A stretch of 64,000 nt of DNA from Ruminococcus sp. AF31-8BH. Lineage in GTDB: Bacteria; Bacillota; Clostridia; Lachnospirales; Lachnospiraceae. The notes beneath the pieces are model-generated. The model did no database searches, was not told the origin of the DNA, and was given only the letters and a program-made list of their open reading frames with translations. The stretch covers positions 233,383 to 297,382 of the forward strand of contig NZ_QTVN01000004.1 of the NCBI RefSeq assembly GCF_003460605.1, in the 5' to 3' direction. Position numbers and translations under genes: made by a program. This document shows, piece after piece, positions 47,011 through 55,563 of this stretch. Within the stretch, counting starts at the first letter, position 1; every line of letters begins with the position of its first letter.

Positions 47011-47071
47011 GCACGACAGTTTTTTATTTTCTCTCCCTGATTTCTTTTTCTGCTAAAAAAGTCTAACAAAA

Positions 47072-47100
47072 TTGACGTGATTCGTGTTTTCTGCTATCAT
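47072..47100 (+). promoter_or_regulatory. Promoter of the methyltransferase gene
   Basis: TTGACG (47072-47077), 17 bases, TATCAT (47095-47100). The leader holds a hairpin AGATGCTT/AAGCATCT (about 47113-47137). Confidence 0.65.
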
Positions 47101-47198
47101 AAAAATGTTATAGATGCTTCACAACACAAAGCATCTGTGAATCATTAATAGAGAACAATCTAATGAATCAATAAATAAAGAATGAGGTAAACAGAATT

Positions 47199-48062
47199 AT
47201 GTGGATTGCAAATGGCTGGAAAGAATATGAAGTAATTGATACTTCCTGCGGCGAGAAGCTGGAGCGATGGGGAAACTATCTCCTTGTGCGTCCGGACCCG
47301 CAGGTAATCTGGGATACCCCCAAGACAGAGCCGGGATGGCGCAAGATGAATGCACATTATCACCGCAGCTCCAAGGGCGGCGGCGAGTGGGAATTTTTTG
47401 ATCTGCCCCAGCAGTGGGATCTCCATTACAAGGATCTGACCTTCCATCTGAAACCCTTTAGCTTCAAGCACACAGGACTTTTCCCGGAACAGGCCGTAAA
47501 CTGGGACTGGTTTGGCGACAAGATCCGTAAAGCAGGAAGACCCATCAAGGTTCTGAATCTTTTTGCCTACACAGGCGGGGCTACTCTTGCAGCAGCTGCT
47601 GCCGGAGCTTCTGTCACACATGTGGATGCTTCTAAGGGTATGGTCACATGGGCTAAGGAAAATGCCGCAGCAAGCGGTCTTGCAGATGCTCCTACCCGCT
47701 GGCTGGTGGATGACTGCGTGAAATTCGTTGAGCGTGAGATCCGCCGTGGAAATCATTATGATGCGATCATTATGGACCCACCTTCCTACGGAAGAGGACC
47801 CAAAGGCGAGATCTGGAAGATCGAGGATGCCATTCATCCGCTGGTGAAGCTCTGTACCAAGATTCTCAGCGATGACCCTCTGTTTTTCCTGATCAATTCC
47901 TACACAACCGGACTTGCTCCAGCTGTGCTGACCTATATGCTGGCAACTGAAATGAAGAAATACAACGGCCACGTTGATTCCCAGGAGATTGGTCTTCCGG
48001 TGAAGTCCAACGGACTGGTTCTGCCCTGCGGTGCTTCCGGACGCTGGGAAGCCAATGAATGA
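47199..48062 (+). CDS. Class I SAM-dependent methyltransferase, RlmI/YccW-like (rRNA cytosine)
   Basis: 287 residues. SAM-binding motif VLNLFAYTGGATLAAAAAGA (118-137), acidic motif HVDASKGMVTWAKENA (141-156), and the catalytic DPPSY in IIMDPPSYGRGPKGEIWKIE (190-209), as in the RlmI/RlmKL C-terminal domain of 23S rRNA m5C methyltransferases. Unlike RlmI it lacks an N-terminal PUA domain; the first 85 residues are a short beta domain. It acts in the cytoplasm on RNA, target unknown. A conserved Clostridia family annotated as class I methyltransferase. Confidence 0.87.
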   Translation: MWIANGWKEYEVIDTSCGEKLERWGNYLLVRPDPQVIWDTPKTEPGWRKMNAHYHRSSKGGGEWEFFDLPQQWDLHYKDLTFHLKPFSFKHTGLFPEQAVNWDWFGDKIRKAGRPIKVLNLFAYTGGATLAAAAAGASVTHVDASKGMVTWAKENAAASGLADAPTRWLVDDCVKFVEREIRRGNHYDAIIMDPPSYGRGPKGEIWKIEDAIHPLVKLCTKILSDDPLFFLINSYTTGLAPAVLTYMLATEMKKYNGHVDSQEIGLPVKSNGLVLPCGASGRWEANE

Positions 48063-48150
48063 TATCCCTGAATCTGCTCATGGCTGTTATTCCGTAATTT
48101 CATATTAAAATTAACCAAAAATCTCACGCTCTTTTTTCAGATATTTTCCA

Positions 48151-48179
48151 TTGAATGTGATAATTTTTCGCATTATAAT
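48151..48179 (+). promoter_or_regulatory. Promoter of the cysteine-rich mini-protein gene
   Basis: TTGAAT (48151-48156), 17 bases, TATAAT (48174-48179). The predicted 5' leader is only about 20 bases and consists of little more than the ribosome site. Imperfect arms AAAAATCTCACGCTC (48117-) and GGAGCGTGATTTTT (48191-48204) surround the promoter. Confidence 0.7.
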
Positions 48180-48204
48180 CACAGTAAAAAGGAGCGTGAT
48201 TTTT

Positions 48205-48396
48205 ATGTCCGAAAAGACAAATACAGACAGCAAACTTCCCTACACCTGCACCTCTGCTTATGACCGTGAAGCATGTAAGGGCTGCGTCTGTTCCACCTGC
48301 TATGAACAGGAATTCTGTGACAGGTGCAGCACCTGTGAAAAGCAGTCTAAGCGCAAAGAGCGCTGCAATGCTTACGAGGGAGCATACAACTACTAA
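48205..48396 (+). CDS. Cysteine-rich mini-protein (63 residues, nine Cys), unknown function
   Basis: 63 residues from ATG 48205, GGAG 10 bases upstream, own promoter. Cysteines at 15, 24, 27, 29, 32, 38, 41, 44 and 54: CKGCVCSTC followed by five residues and CDRCSTC. No signal peptide; C-terminus YEGAYNY. The CxxC spacing suggests binding of zinc, copper or an Fe-S cluster (metallothionein- or zinc-ribbon-like), but I recognise no family. A radical SAM gene lies convergently downstream. It is not in the same operon, so a RiPP-precursor role is only a weak possibility. Confidence 0.75.
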   Translation: MSEKTNTDSKLPYTCTSAYDREACKGCVCSTCYEQEFCDRCSTCEKQSKRKERCNAYEGAYNY

Positions 48397-48443
48397 AGTA
48401 TGTCTGAGAGGTTCTAAAGAATGCCTAGATGGCTCTAAACTAA

Positions 48444-48506
48444 AATAAGTCTGAATACAGCTTTCCGAGATTTCGGATATGGTAACTGTACTCAGACTTA
48501 TTTTTT
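48444..48506 (+). terminator. Bidirectional terminator between the mini-protein and radical SAM genes
   Basis: AATAAGTCTG (48444-48453) pairs with CAGACTTATT (48493-48502) with further TACAG/CTGTA pairing inside and TTTTTT after it; an AAAT tract on the other side serves the convergent gene. Confidence 0.85.
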
Positions 48507-48583
48507 CGGCCTTTCCAGATAGCCCTACACTATTTTACAGGGTTATCTGGCTAAGTTCTTAGTTTTTCTTATACAAAATTGGA

Positions 48584-49957
48584 TTAACAGCCTGCCTTGG
48601 CAGCCTTTTCCTTCTGTCTCTCATCCCACAGCTGGTCGGCTTTTTCCTTCCAGCAGGCAGCGTACTTATCGCACTTGCCGCAAAGGTGCTCTGCACTTTC
48701 CGGTGACTGCAGGTCTGTAGATTTCGCGCCAGTCTCTTCTACCAGCCTGCGGAGGATTTCCGGATTTTCCAGCATTGGACATGGACGCAGCATATTCTCA
48801 TTGAACGGCTGATTGTCATGATATGCCTGGAAAATCGGACTCTTCAATGCATCAAGTAAGGAAGTATCCTTGATATTGCAGTTTGAATAATGAATAAATA
48901 CACAAGGCTCCACATCACCATTTGCATTAATATGCAGGTAATGTCTTCCGCCTGCAATACATCCATGAACAAACTCTGCATCGTTCTGGAAATCCAGGGT
49001 GAAAATAGCCTTTGTGCTTCTGTACTGGCGGATTGCACGATACATTTTCTCACGCTGTTCTGGTGTAAGAAGAAGCTCCGGGGAAGCATCATTTCCAACC
49101 GGCATATAGTGGAAGAACCATGCAAATAATGCGCCGCAGTCAATCAGCTTATCGAAATATTCCTCACTGCTTACACTGTCTACATTCATTCCTGTATAGC
49201 AGGTTGAAACACCAAATGGAAGACCTCTGTCTTTGAGCAGCTTCATCGCATGCATAACCTTCTGGTAGATACCTTCTCCACGACGTCCGTCATTGGCTTC
49301 CTCTGAGCCCTCCAGACTAAATGCCGGAACGAAGTTTTTCACTCTTAAGATTTCATCACAGAATTCCTCATCAAAAAGTGTTCCGTTTGAGAAAGAAAGG
49401 AACTCGCAATCCGGGTGCATCTCGCAAAGCTTAATCAGGTCTTTCTTGCGGACTGTCGGCTCACCGCCTGTATAAATGTACATGTAAACGCCCAGTTCCT
49501 TGCCCTGACGGATAATGGAGTCGATGGTCTCCAAATCCAGGTTCAGCTTGTGGCCATACTCTGCTGCCCAGCATCCTGTGCAGTGCAGATTACAGGCACT
49601 TGTTGGGTCCAGAAGGATTGCCCACGGAACGTTGCAGTTGTTTTCAGCGGCAACTTCTTCCTGTCTTGCACTTCCCTTTAAGCTGGCGTTTACGATAAAG
49701 TTATTAAAAAATACTTTACGAACACCTGGATCCAGCTGATACAGATTCATGATCAGCTTATACCAGTTGCTGTTTGTATCCTGAATCGCATTACGAATGG
49801 CATCCCTCTGGCTCTTGTACCAGTCCTTTGGAGTGAATTTATCGACCAGATCCATCAGCTTCGGAATGTTTGTCTCCGGATCCTTGTCCAGATATTCTAA
49901 TGCTTTTGTTACTGCACCTTCCACAGCGGCCTGTTTTGCCTTGTCAATCAGTTTCAT
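48584..49957 (-). CDS. Radical SAM protein with C-terminal SPASM-like cysteine region
   Basis: 457 residues. N-terminal helical part (1-105), then radical SAM core with the cluster motif SACNLHCTGC (Cys122, Cys126, Cys129), YIYTGGEPTVRKKDLI (SAM-binding GGEP), FSLEGSEEANDGRRG and CYTGMNVDSVSSEEYFDKLI. The C-terminal part has HINANGDVEPCVFIHYSNCN, RPCPMLENPE and CGKCDKYAAC, i.e. cysteines able to hold auxiliary Fe-S clusters as in SPASM/twitch enzymes. Substrate unknown; this family is frequent in Lachnospiraceae as radical SAM protein. Single gene, AGGAGG-type start. Confidence 0.9.
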   Translation of the reverse strand: MKLIDKAKQAAVEGAVTKALEYLDKDPETNIPKLMDLVDKFTPKDWYKSQRDAIRNAIQDTNSNWYKLIMNLYQLDPGVRKVFFNNFIVNASLKGSARQEEVAAENNCNVPWAILLDPTSACNLHCTGCWAAEYGHKLNLDLETIDSIIRQGKELGVYMYIYTGGEPTVRKKDLIKLCEMHPDCEFLSFSNGTLFDEEFCDEILRVKNFVPAFSLEGSEEANDGRRGEGIYQKVMHAMKLLKDRGLPFGVSTCYTGMNVDSVSSEEYFDKLIDCGALFAWFFHYMPVGNDASPELLLTPEQREKMYRAIRQYRSTKAIFTLDFQNDAEFVHGCIAGGRHYLHINANGDVEPCVFIHYSNCNIKDTSLLDALKSPIFQAYHDNQPFNENMLRPCPMLENPEILRRLVEETGAKSTDLQSPESAEHLCGKCDKYAACWKEKADQLWDERQKEKAAKAGC

Positions 49958-50071
49958 AATGCTCCTCCTTTGTTTAAGCTATGATACAAATCCCATGAAC
50001 ATGTATTTTTCATGGAACCTATTTCCTTAAATTCTATGTAACGCGGCTGATTCTTTCGCCGCAGGTTACTT

Positions 50072-50659
50072 TCATGAAATTTCCTGGTATTCTTCCTCGC
50101 AGACTACATCGCCGTTTCCCCGGATTTTCACCGTATAGACAGCTACGCACAGCTTCAGGATACCTTCCAGCAGAAAACCGATTCCGGTAAAGATCACCGT
50201 CATCTTCGCGCCCCCTGCAGGATCAATGAGAAGAATCATTCCGAACACGCCAGTCACAACGGCAATGATCAAAATTCCCCACCACAGTTTCAGCCCGAAT
50301 TTTTTCGCTTCTACTGACATCTGGATACGAAGCAGCGCATCTGCCAGGATCACTAACCCGAAGATTACAAAAATCAGGCGAAGAATGGATTCCCTTCTCA
50401 CCAGAATCAGAATTCCAATGGCAATCATCAGAATCCCAAATCCCAGATCAAACTGAAAAGCCAGACAGTAGAAATCTCTGGAAAAATAGCCGATAATCTT
50501 AATGATCCCATCTGCAATAAATAAAATTCCTGCAAGCACGCAGATTATTTTCATCGCTTTTGTAGGGTTCACCATGAGAAAAATTCCAAGCGCGCAGAAA
50601 ATAACTGCCATTACAATATAGCCATTCCTTGCTATTTTCAAAGTACCTGAAGAATTCAT
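50072..50659 (-). CDS. DUF308/HdeD-like membrane protein
   Basis: 195 residues from ATG 50659 (AAAGGAGG upstream); a longer frame to 50737 crosses a palindrome and terminator and is rejected. Six membrane helices in three repeated pairs with the DUF308 pattern (VIFCALGIFLMVNPTKAMKI, IAIGILILVRRESILRLIFV, VTGVFGMILLIDPAGGAKMT). The E. coli relative HdeD is linked to acid stress, but the molecular role is unknown. A TetR gene lies upstream on the same strand but has its own terminator; a perfect palindrome overlaps the likely promoter. Confidence 0.85.
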   Translation of the reverse strand: MNSSGTLKIARNGYIVMAVIFCALGIFLMVNPTKAMKIICVLAGILFIADGIIKIIGYFSRDFYCLAFQFDLGFGILMIAIGILILVRRESILRLIFVIFGLVILADALLRIQMSVEAKKFGLKLWWGILIIAVVTGVFGMILLIDPAGGAKMTVIFTGIGFLLEGILKLCVAVYTVKIRGNGDVVCEEEYQEIS

Positions 50660-50698
50660 ACAGATCCTCCTTTCTGTCTTCCTCTGCTTTTCATGCCC

Positions 50699-50712
50699 CT
50701 CATTATAATGAG
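50699..50712. promoter_or_regulatory. Perfect 14-bp palindrome overlapping a TATAAT, candidate operator of the DUF308 gene
   Basis: CTCATTATAATGAG is a perfect palindrome about 40 bases upstream of the DUF308 start. On the minus strand its centre reads TATAAT, which can serve as -10, but no good -35 lies 16-18 bases away. TetR-family repressors bind such palindromes; the adjacent TetR gene is the obvious candidate. Confidence 0.5.
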
Positions 50713-50735
50713 AATTTTTCCCAAAAGAAACGGAC

Positions 50736-50771
50736 AAAAAAAGAACTGTGTCTGAAATTCAGACACAATTC
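50736..50771 (-). terminator. Terminator after the TetR gene
   Basis: Minus-strand arms GAATTGTGTCTG/CAGACACAGTTC with a 5-base centre (one G-U pair) and seven T following. Confidence 0.88.
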
Positions 50772-50825
50772 CCGATTTGTCTAATTAAGAATTTCACTCA
50801 TTAGAGCGTGCCTCTCTAGAGCCTG

Positions 50826-51407
50826 TCAGATAATTTTCAGCTGGGCGGGCTTGGCTCCTGCTGCCTTCTCCAGGGTTTTCTCGAAGGTGTTGCCGTACAG
50901 CGCCCGGATCTTCCCTGCATATTCCGTAAGATCATAGGACATCCTGTGATCCATCCAGTCCAGCATGACCCCTGTCATCACACATTTATGAAAATGCATG
51001 AGAACCTTTACTTCTTCTTTCTCCAGAATTTCCGGATCAAAGTTATGCTCTGCGTACTGTCTGACTATGTACTGGCACATTTTATCCAGGGCATTGGTAA
51101 AGTTCTCTCTCTGCAAAGAACCGTAAATATGAAGCATAGCCTTCCGGTTCTCCCCAATAAGGTTCACCAGCACCTCCAGACATTCCAGCACAGAATCTAT
51201 TTCTACCGGCTGCTCAAATGCCTTATCTACTTCCCGCTTAAGCGCACATTCCACCACATCCGAAATATCCCGGAAATGGTAATAAAATGTATTACGGTTC
51301 ACCCCGCAGCGCTCTACAATATCCTTAACTGTAATCTTCGCCAGCGGCTTCTCATTGAGCAGTTCAAATAATGTTTTGATAATAACCTCTTTTGTAAAAC
51401 TGGACAT
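50826..51407 (-). CDS. TetR/AcrR-family transcriptional regulator
   Basis: 193 residues. N-terminal HTH with ITVKDIVERCGVNRNTFYYHFRDISDVVECAL (about 25-56), the classic TetR recognition helix. C-terminal ligand domain (60-190) of the TetR_C_33-like type without recognisable ligand residues. Probably represses the DUF308 membrane-protein gene downstream and perhaps itself. Its own terminator follows. Confidence 0.92.
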   Translation of the reverse strand: MSSFTKEVIIKTLFELLNEKPLAKITVKDIVERCGVNRNTFYYHFRDISDVVECALKREVDKAFEQPVEIDSVLECLEVLVNLIGENRKAMLHIYGSLQRENFTNALDKMCQYIVRQYAEHNFDPEILEKEEVKVLMHFHKCVMTGVMLDWMDHRMSYDLTEYAGKIRALYGNTFEKTLEKAAGAKPAQLKII

Positions 51408-51614
51408 TTTCTCACCTGTCGCTAATTCGTTAAGTTATTATCACAGATTATGCCACAAACCTTTCAAAAAAGCAAGCGCGGCGGCTATTGAAATTTTTCA
51501 GAAATTGTGTTGCATTTGCTTCTGGTTTCCACTACACTCATAAAGTGGTCTGCCTCACAATTCCGGAGCATTTTTTCAAACATGTTCCCATGTGGGGCTT
51601 TTAATAAGAAATTC

Positions 51615-51642
51615 TTAAGATTTTACCCCTTTCATCTTAAAA
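51615..51642 (+). promoter_or_regulatory. Candidate response-regulator site: TCTTAA direct repeats 22 bp apart
   Basis: TCTTAA at 51615-51620 and 51637-51642 (two helical turns apart, as OmpR-family dimers prefer); the same region also has TTAAGAT/ATCTTAA inverted arms (51617-51623 and 51636-51642). It lies 45-70 bases upstream of the response-regulator start. Confidence 0.35.
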
Positions 51643-51685
51643 ATTATCTGGTAACTTATAAATCACAGGGGAGGTGAAAAAGAAA

Positions 51686-52381
51686 GTGGCAGCAATTCTT
51701 GTTTGTGATGACGATAAAGAGATCGTGGAGGCCATCAGCATCTATCTGGAACAGGAGGGACATCAGATTCTGAAAGCTTATGATGGTCAGCAGGCCCTTT
51801 CCATTCTGGAAAAAGAAAAGGTTGATCTGCTGATTATTGATGTTATGATGCCAAGGCTTGATGGAATCCGGGCTACCTTAAAAATCCGTGAAGAGCATGC
51901 TCTTCCTATTATTATTCTTTCTGCGAAATCTGAAGATGCGGATAAAATTCTTGGACTGAATGTCGGCGCAGATGATTATGTAACCAAGCCGTTTAGTCCC
52001 CTTGAGCTGATTGCCAGGGTACGTTCACAGCTTCGCAGGTATACCCAGCTCGGGGCAGCTGTTTCCATTGAGAGTCAGCATGTTTATACAACGGGCGGAC
52101 TTATGGTGAATGATGACCGGAAGGAAGTGCAGGTGGATGGCGAGGTTGTGAAGCTTACGCCTATTGAGTATAATATTCTGCTTCTTCTCATTAAGAATCA
52201 GGGACGGGTATTTTCCATTAATCAGATTTATGAAAATATCTGGAATGAGGAGGCGATTGCGGCGGATAATACCATTGCGGTACATATTCGGCATATCCGG
52301 GAAAAGATTGAGATTAATCCGAAGGACCCGCGGTATTTGAAGGTTGTTTGGGGACTTGGGTATAAAGTAGAAAAGATTTAG
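51686..52381 (+). CDS. OmpR/PhoB-family response regulator
   Basis: 231 residues from GTG 51686, 11 bases after GGGGAGG; the earlier in-frame GTG at 51674 shares a base with that site, so the later start is preferred. Receiver: AAILVCDDDKEIVEAISIYL, phosphorylated Asp in LLIIDVMMPRLDG, LSAKSEDADKILGLNVGADD and YVTKPFSPLEL. Winged helix: VVKLTPIEYNILLLLIKNQG, FSINQIYENIWNEEAIAADN, HIRHIREKIEINPKDPRYLK. The receiver resembles VanR-type regulators of Clostridia. The partner kinase starts 79 bases downstream. Confidence 0.95.
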   Translation: MAAILVCDDDKEIVEAISIYLEQEGHQILKAYDGQQALSILEKEKVDLLIIDVMMPRLDGIRATLKIREEHALPIIILSAKSEDADKILGLNVGADDYVTKPFSPLELIARVRSQLRRYTQLGAAVSIESQHVYTTGGLMVNDDRKEVQVDGEVVKLTPIEYNILLLLIKNQGRVFSINQIYENIWNEEAIAADNTIAVHIRHIREKIEINPKDPRYLKVVWGLGYKVEKI

Positions 52382-52459
52382 TAGTTTCCCGGACGCGCTT
52401 GGACAGTTGGTATTCCACGCAGGTCGGGATAGTGCTATTAAGAAAGGGGTTTATAAAAT

Positions 52460-55438
52460 ATGAAGAAGAAAAAATGGTACCGCAGTGTGTCCATGAAGGG
52501 GAATCTGCTGGTTTTGCAGTATTTGCTGCTGGGGGCGTTTCTTTTCTGCGGGGTGATGTTTGTGTCACTGCAAATGCAGGGGCTTCGGGTTTCGGACTCG
52601 GGGAAGGAGTATGTAGATTCCCAGGCATTTGCTAATAAGTTTTATGGCGCTTCCATGGATGTAGCACATGCAATTTCGGGGACATTTGCTTATGGGGACT
52701 TTGAGGAAGATACTAATGAACAAACATCAACTTCCTTAACTCAAGGTGATAATTCTACAGGCGCTGCCGTGACTTCTGGGGCAGTTTCTGCAGACAGCCG
52801 CGTTGTAGATCTAAGTGAGGTGGCAGCGGATGAATCACTTTCCTTCACCAACACATCTGGACTTGCCTACTCTCTTTCTGATTTAAAAGAATGGGCACAG
52901 ATTCCGGATTATGATTCTGAAAGTGCAGCCCCAATTGTAGTCTGCCACAAGGCTTCCGCTTCTGAGGAATCCTTCTCACTTCCTATGGAATATTATTACG
53001 CAGATGATTTCCTGAAAAAAATCAACGCAGGGGAATTTGCACTTTCTGTCTACGCGGATATTGATGATTCCGGGAATCAAACATGGTTTACCTACCAGGA
53101 ACCAGATGAATTTGCAGAAGATGATACCAGTGACTACAAGAGATCCATTATCGAGAGTATCAAGACTGCCATCCGCTCTGGGGATCTGGATCCGGACTTT
53201 TTCTCCAATATCCAGGTGAAATCAAAAGACGGCGCTACCCTCTACGATCAGATTTATTCTTATCAGGGCTACTACCAGCTGACCGAGTACTTTGCCCCAC
53301 AAGGTGCTGACAATCTTCTGGATGTGCTGAACTCCAATGCCAAATGGAATAACAGTATTGACGAAGCATTTGAAGATCTTTATACCATACTTTCCCAGCT
53401 TGGTGTTTACAATGATATGAAACAGGAACTGGACGCTTACGCACAGGGGCTGTCCAACATGAGCTACCTCTATATCAATGAGGATACAGGCAAAATACTT
53501 TCCAATGACAGCGACCTGGTGAAAGAACTGGATTACAGGAAATCCAGCGGAGTTTCCATTACAGCTTCTGGAACCCAGGCATCCACAGATTCAAAAAATA
53601 TCAATTCTGCTGAATCCCAGAATTCCACAGCTTCCAAAAGCATCAGCTCCGCAATTGATTACTACCAGAATCTGCACGAGATTCTGGATTCCAGGGAAGA
53701 AGTTTCCTATATACTGATTCAGTCTAAACCCGAAGAATTCACCAGCAATCTGAAGGGACTTGATATCCGTGACACCTTTCCTGGCAATGACATTACTGCA
53801 GACAGCTGGCAGGAATCGCTGCACAGCGCTCTCCTTGAAGAAACTGGCAACTATATTTTTGCAGCTTATGTAAACCAGAAGCTGCCTGTCTCCGATGTCT
53901 TTTCTTCTGGAAAAACATTTTTTGATTCTTATTCCAGCTATACAAGACCAGTATTTTGGATTGGAATTTTGTGCCTCCTGCTGTTTGTGGCTTCCTTTGT
54001 ATTTCTTACCGCAATTGCAGGCAGAAAAAGTACAGACGAGGAACTGCATCTTTGCTTCTTTGACCGCTGGCCTACCGAGCTTGCTGCCGGACTTGTAGTA
54101 ATTGCCTGGCTTCCGGTTATTGTCTTTGGCTTAACCCATCTGCCAATTGCAAGTTACCAGATTGCACGGCTGCAAAGTTCTCTGATCGATGCATACTTCC
54201 TTTTCAGACTGATGCTTTTCGGACTTTACACTTTATTCTGGTTCCAGATCGGCTATCTTAGCCTGGTAAGAAGAATCAAGGCAAAGCAGCTGTGGAAAAA
54301 CAGCATCCTGAGACGGCTTCTTCTCCTGATCGTAAAAATCATCAAAAAAGCCGCTCACAAAATCCGCGTTCTGGCTGATTTCTACGCCAGAAATACAGCA
54401 GCCAGATTAAAGGTAACCTTCGCATTCCTGGTCTTTGTTTTCCTGAAATACTTCATCTGCGCAGTAGTTCTTGACAGCGGGCTTTTGTTCTTTGGCTTCA
54501 GTTTCCTGGTGGATCTCTTAATCCTGGGATTTGGCATAACAAAAGCTTATCACCGGGAACAGATTCTAAAAGGACTGAAGGAAATCTCCAGCGGAAATCT
54601 CCAGTACAAGATTCCTCTGGACAAACTGTCCGGTGATAACAAACGCATTGCCGAATACATCAACAACATCGGAAGCGGACTTGACGCAGCCGTGGAAAAC
54701 AGCGTGAAAAATGAGCGCATGAAAACCGAGCTGATCACCAACGTTTCCCATGACCTGAAAACCCCGCTGACCTCTATTATCAGCTACATTGATCTTCTCA
54801 AACGTGAGAATTTCACAGACCCTAAAGTACTGGAATATCTGGATATTCTGGAAGCAAAAGCAGCGCGCCTGAAAGTACTGACCGAGGATGTAGTAGAAGC
54901 TTCCAAAGCAAGCACCGGAAACCTAACTCTGAACATGACCAACCTGGATTTCGTAGAAATGCTTCATCAGGTGATCGGAGAATTTGAGGAACGGTTCGAG
55001 GAACATCATCTCACCATGATGGTACACTTCCCGGACGAGCCCTCTGTGATCTGCGCAGACGGACAGAGAATGTGGCGTGTGCTGGAAAACATTTTCGGCA
55101 ACGTAACCAAGTACGCAATGGAAAAGACCAGAGTTTACGCCGAAGTGCAAAACGCCAGAAACCAGGTGATCTTTTCCCTGAAAAATATTTCCGCCCAGCC
55201 TCTTAACTTCGCAGCAGAGGAATTAACCGAGCGCTTCGTCCGCGGCGACGTAGCCCGAAACACGGAAGGCAGCGGCCTTGGCCTTAGCATTGCCAAAAGC
55301 CTTACGGAACTCCAGGGCGGCAAATTCCAGCTCTACCTGGACGGCGACCTTTTCAAAGTAACCATCACCTTCCAGGCCCAGACCCCCAGTCAACCCACTC
55401 CCTCCCTGCCCGAGCAGCCAGAACCGGAAGTAAGATAA
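52460..55438 (+). CDS. Very large sensor histidine kinase (VanS-like catalytic part)
   Basis: 992 residues, roughly twice the usual size. First helix at about 15-36, an extracellular domain of about 450 residues (37-490) rich in Ser/Thr/Asp with no known sensor fold that I recognise, then five or six membrane helices between about 495 and 695 and a HAMP-like linker. The kinase core begins near 750: NVSHDLKTPLTSIISYIDLL with phospho-acceptor His764, N-box ENIFGNVTKYAM, G-box GSGLGLSIAKSLTELQGGKF. The C-terminus is Pro-rich (TPSQPTPSLPEQPEPE). Pairs with the upstream response regulator. The last codons and following bases are duplicated in tandem. Confidence 0.93.
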   Translation: MKKKKWYRSVSMKGNLLVLQYLLLGAFLFCGVMFVSLQMQGLRVSDSGKEYVDSQAFANKFYGASMDVAHAISGTFAYGDFEEDTNEQTSTSLTQGDNSTGAAVTSGAVSADSRVVDLSEVAADESLSFTNTSGLAYSLSDLKEWAQIPDYDSESAAPIVVCHKASASEESFSLPMEYYYADDFLKKINAGEFALSVYADIDDSGNQTWFTYQEPDEFAEDDTSDYKRSIIESIKTAIRSGDLDPDFFSNIQVKSKDGATLYDQIYSYQGYYQLTEYFAPQGADNLLDVLNSNAKWNNSIDEAFEDLYTILSQLGVYNDMKQELDAYAQGLSNMSYLYINEDTGKILSNDSDLVKELDYRKSSGVSITASGTQASTDSKNINSAESQNSTASKSISSAIDYYQNLHEILDSREEVSYILIQSKPEEFTSNLKGLDIRDTFPGNDITADSWQESLHSALLEETGNYIFAAYVNQKLPVSDVFSSGKTFFDSYSSYTRPVFWIGILCLLLFVASFVFLTAIAGRKSTDEELHLCFFDRWPTELAAGLVVIAWLPVIVFGLTHLPIASYQIARLQSSLIDAYFLFRLMLFGLYTLFWFQIGYLSLVRRIKAKQLWKNSILRRLLLLIVKIIKKAAHKIRVLADFYARNTAARLKVTFAFLVFVFLKYFICAVVLDSGLLFFGFSFLVDLLILGFGITKAYHREQILKGLKEISSGNLQYKIPLDKLSGDNKRIAEYINNIGSGLDAAVENSVKNERMKTELITNVSHDLKTPLTSIISYIDLLKRENFTDPKVLEYLDILEAKAARLKVLTEDVVEASKASTGNLTLNMTNLDFVEMLHQVIGEFEERFEEHHLTMMVHFPDEPSVICADGQRMWRVLENIFGNVTKYAMEKTRVYAEVQNARNQVIFSLKNISAQPLNFAAEELTERFVRGDVARNTEGSGLGLSIAKSLTELQGGKFQLYLDGDLFKVTITFQAQTPSQPTPSLPEQPEPEVR

Positions 55439-55481
55439 CATCTTAAAGCAATCAGAGCCGGAAATAAGATAACATCTTAAA
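55420..55481 (+). repeat. Tandem 34-bp period duplication over the kinase stop codon
   Basis: AGAACCGGAAGTAAGATAAC at 55420 continuing ATCTTAAA is repeated at 55454 as AGAGCCGGAAATAAGATAAC plus ATCTTAAA: 28 bp with two changes. The stop codon of the kinase gene is in the first unit. Confidence 0.8.
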
Positions 55482-55492
55482 TATTAAAAAAG

Positions 55493-55534
55493 TCTCCCGC
55501 ACATTCTAATAATAAGATGTGCAGGAGATTTTTT
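55493..55534 (+). terminator. Terminator after the sensor kinase gene
   Basis: TCTCCCGCACAT pairs with ATGTGCAGGAGA (one mismatch) around a 12-base loop, followed by TTTTTTA; an A-run precedes the stem. Confidence 0.85.
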
Positions 55535-55563
55535 ATTCCTCTTGTCGATAACCAGCGGTTTTG

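Noticed and set aside
48205..49957. Classical SCIFF peptide/maturase pair
   Set aside because: The cysteine spacing is not that of SCIFF peptides and the two genes converge instead of sharing an operon.
50802..50826. TAGAGCGTG and TAGAGCCTGT next to the TetR stop as another family A copy
   Set aside because: Only the first 9-10 bases of each end match; too short to claim, though the arrangement resembles 4471-4533.
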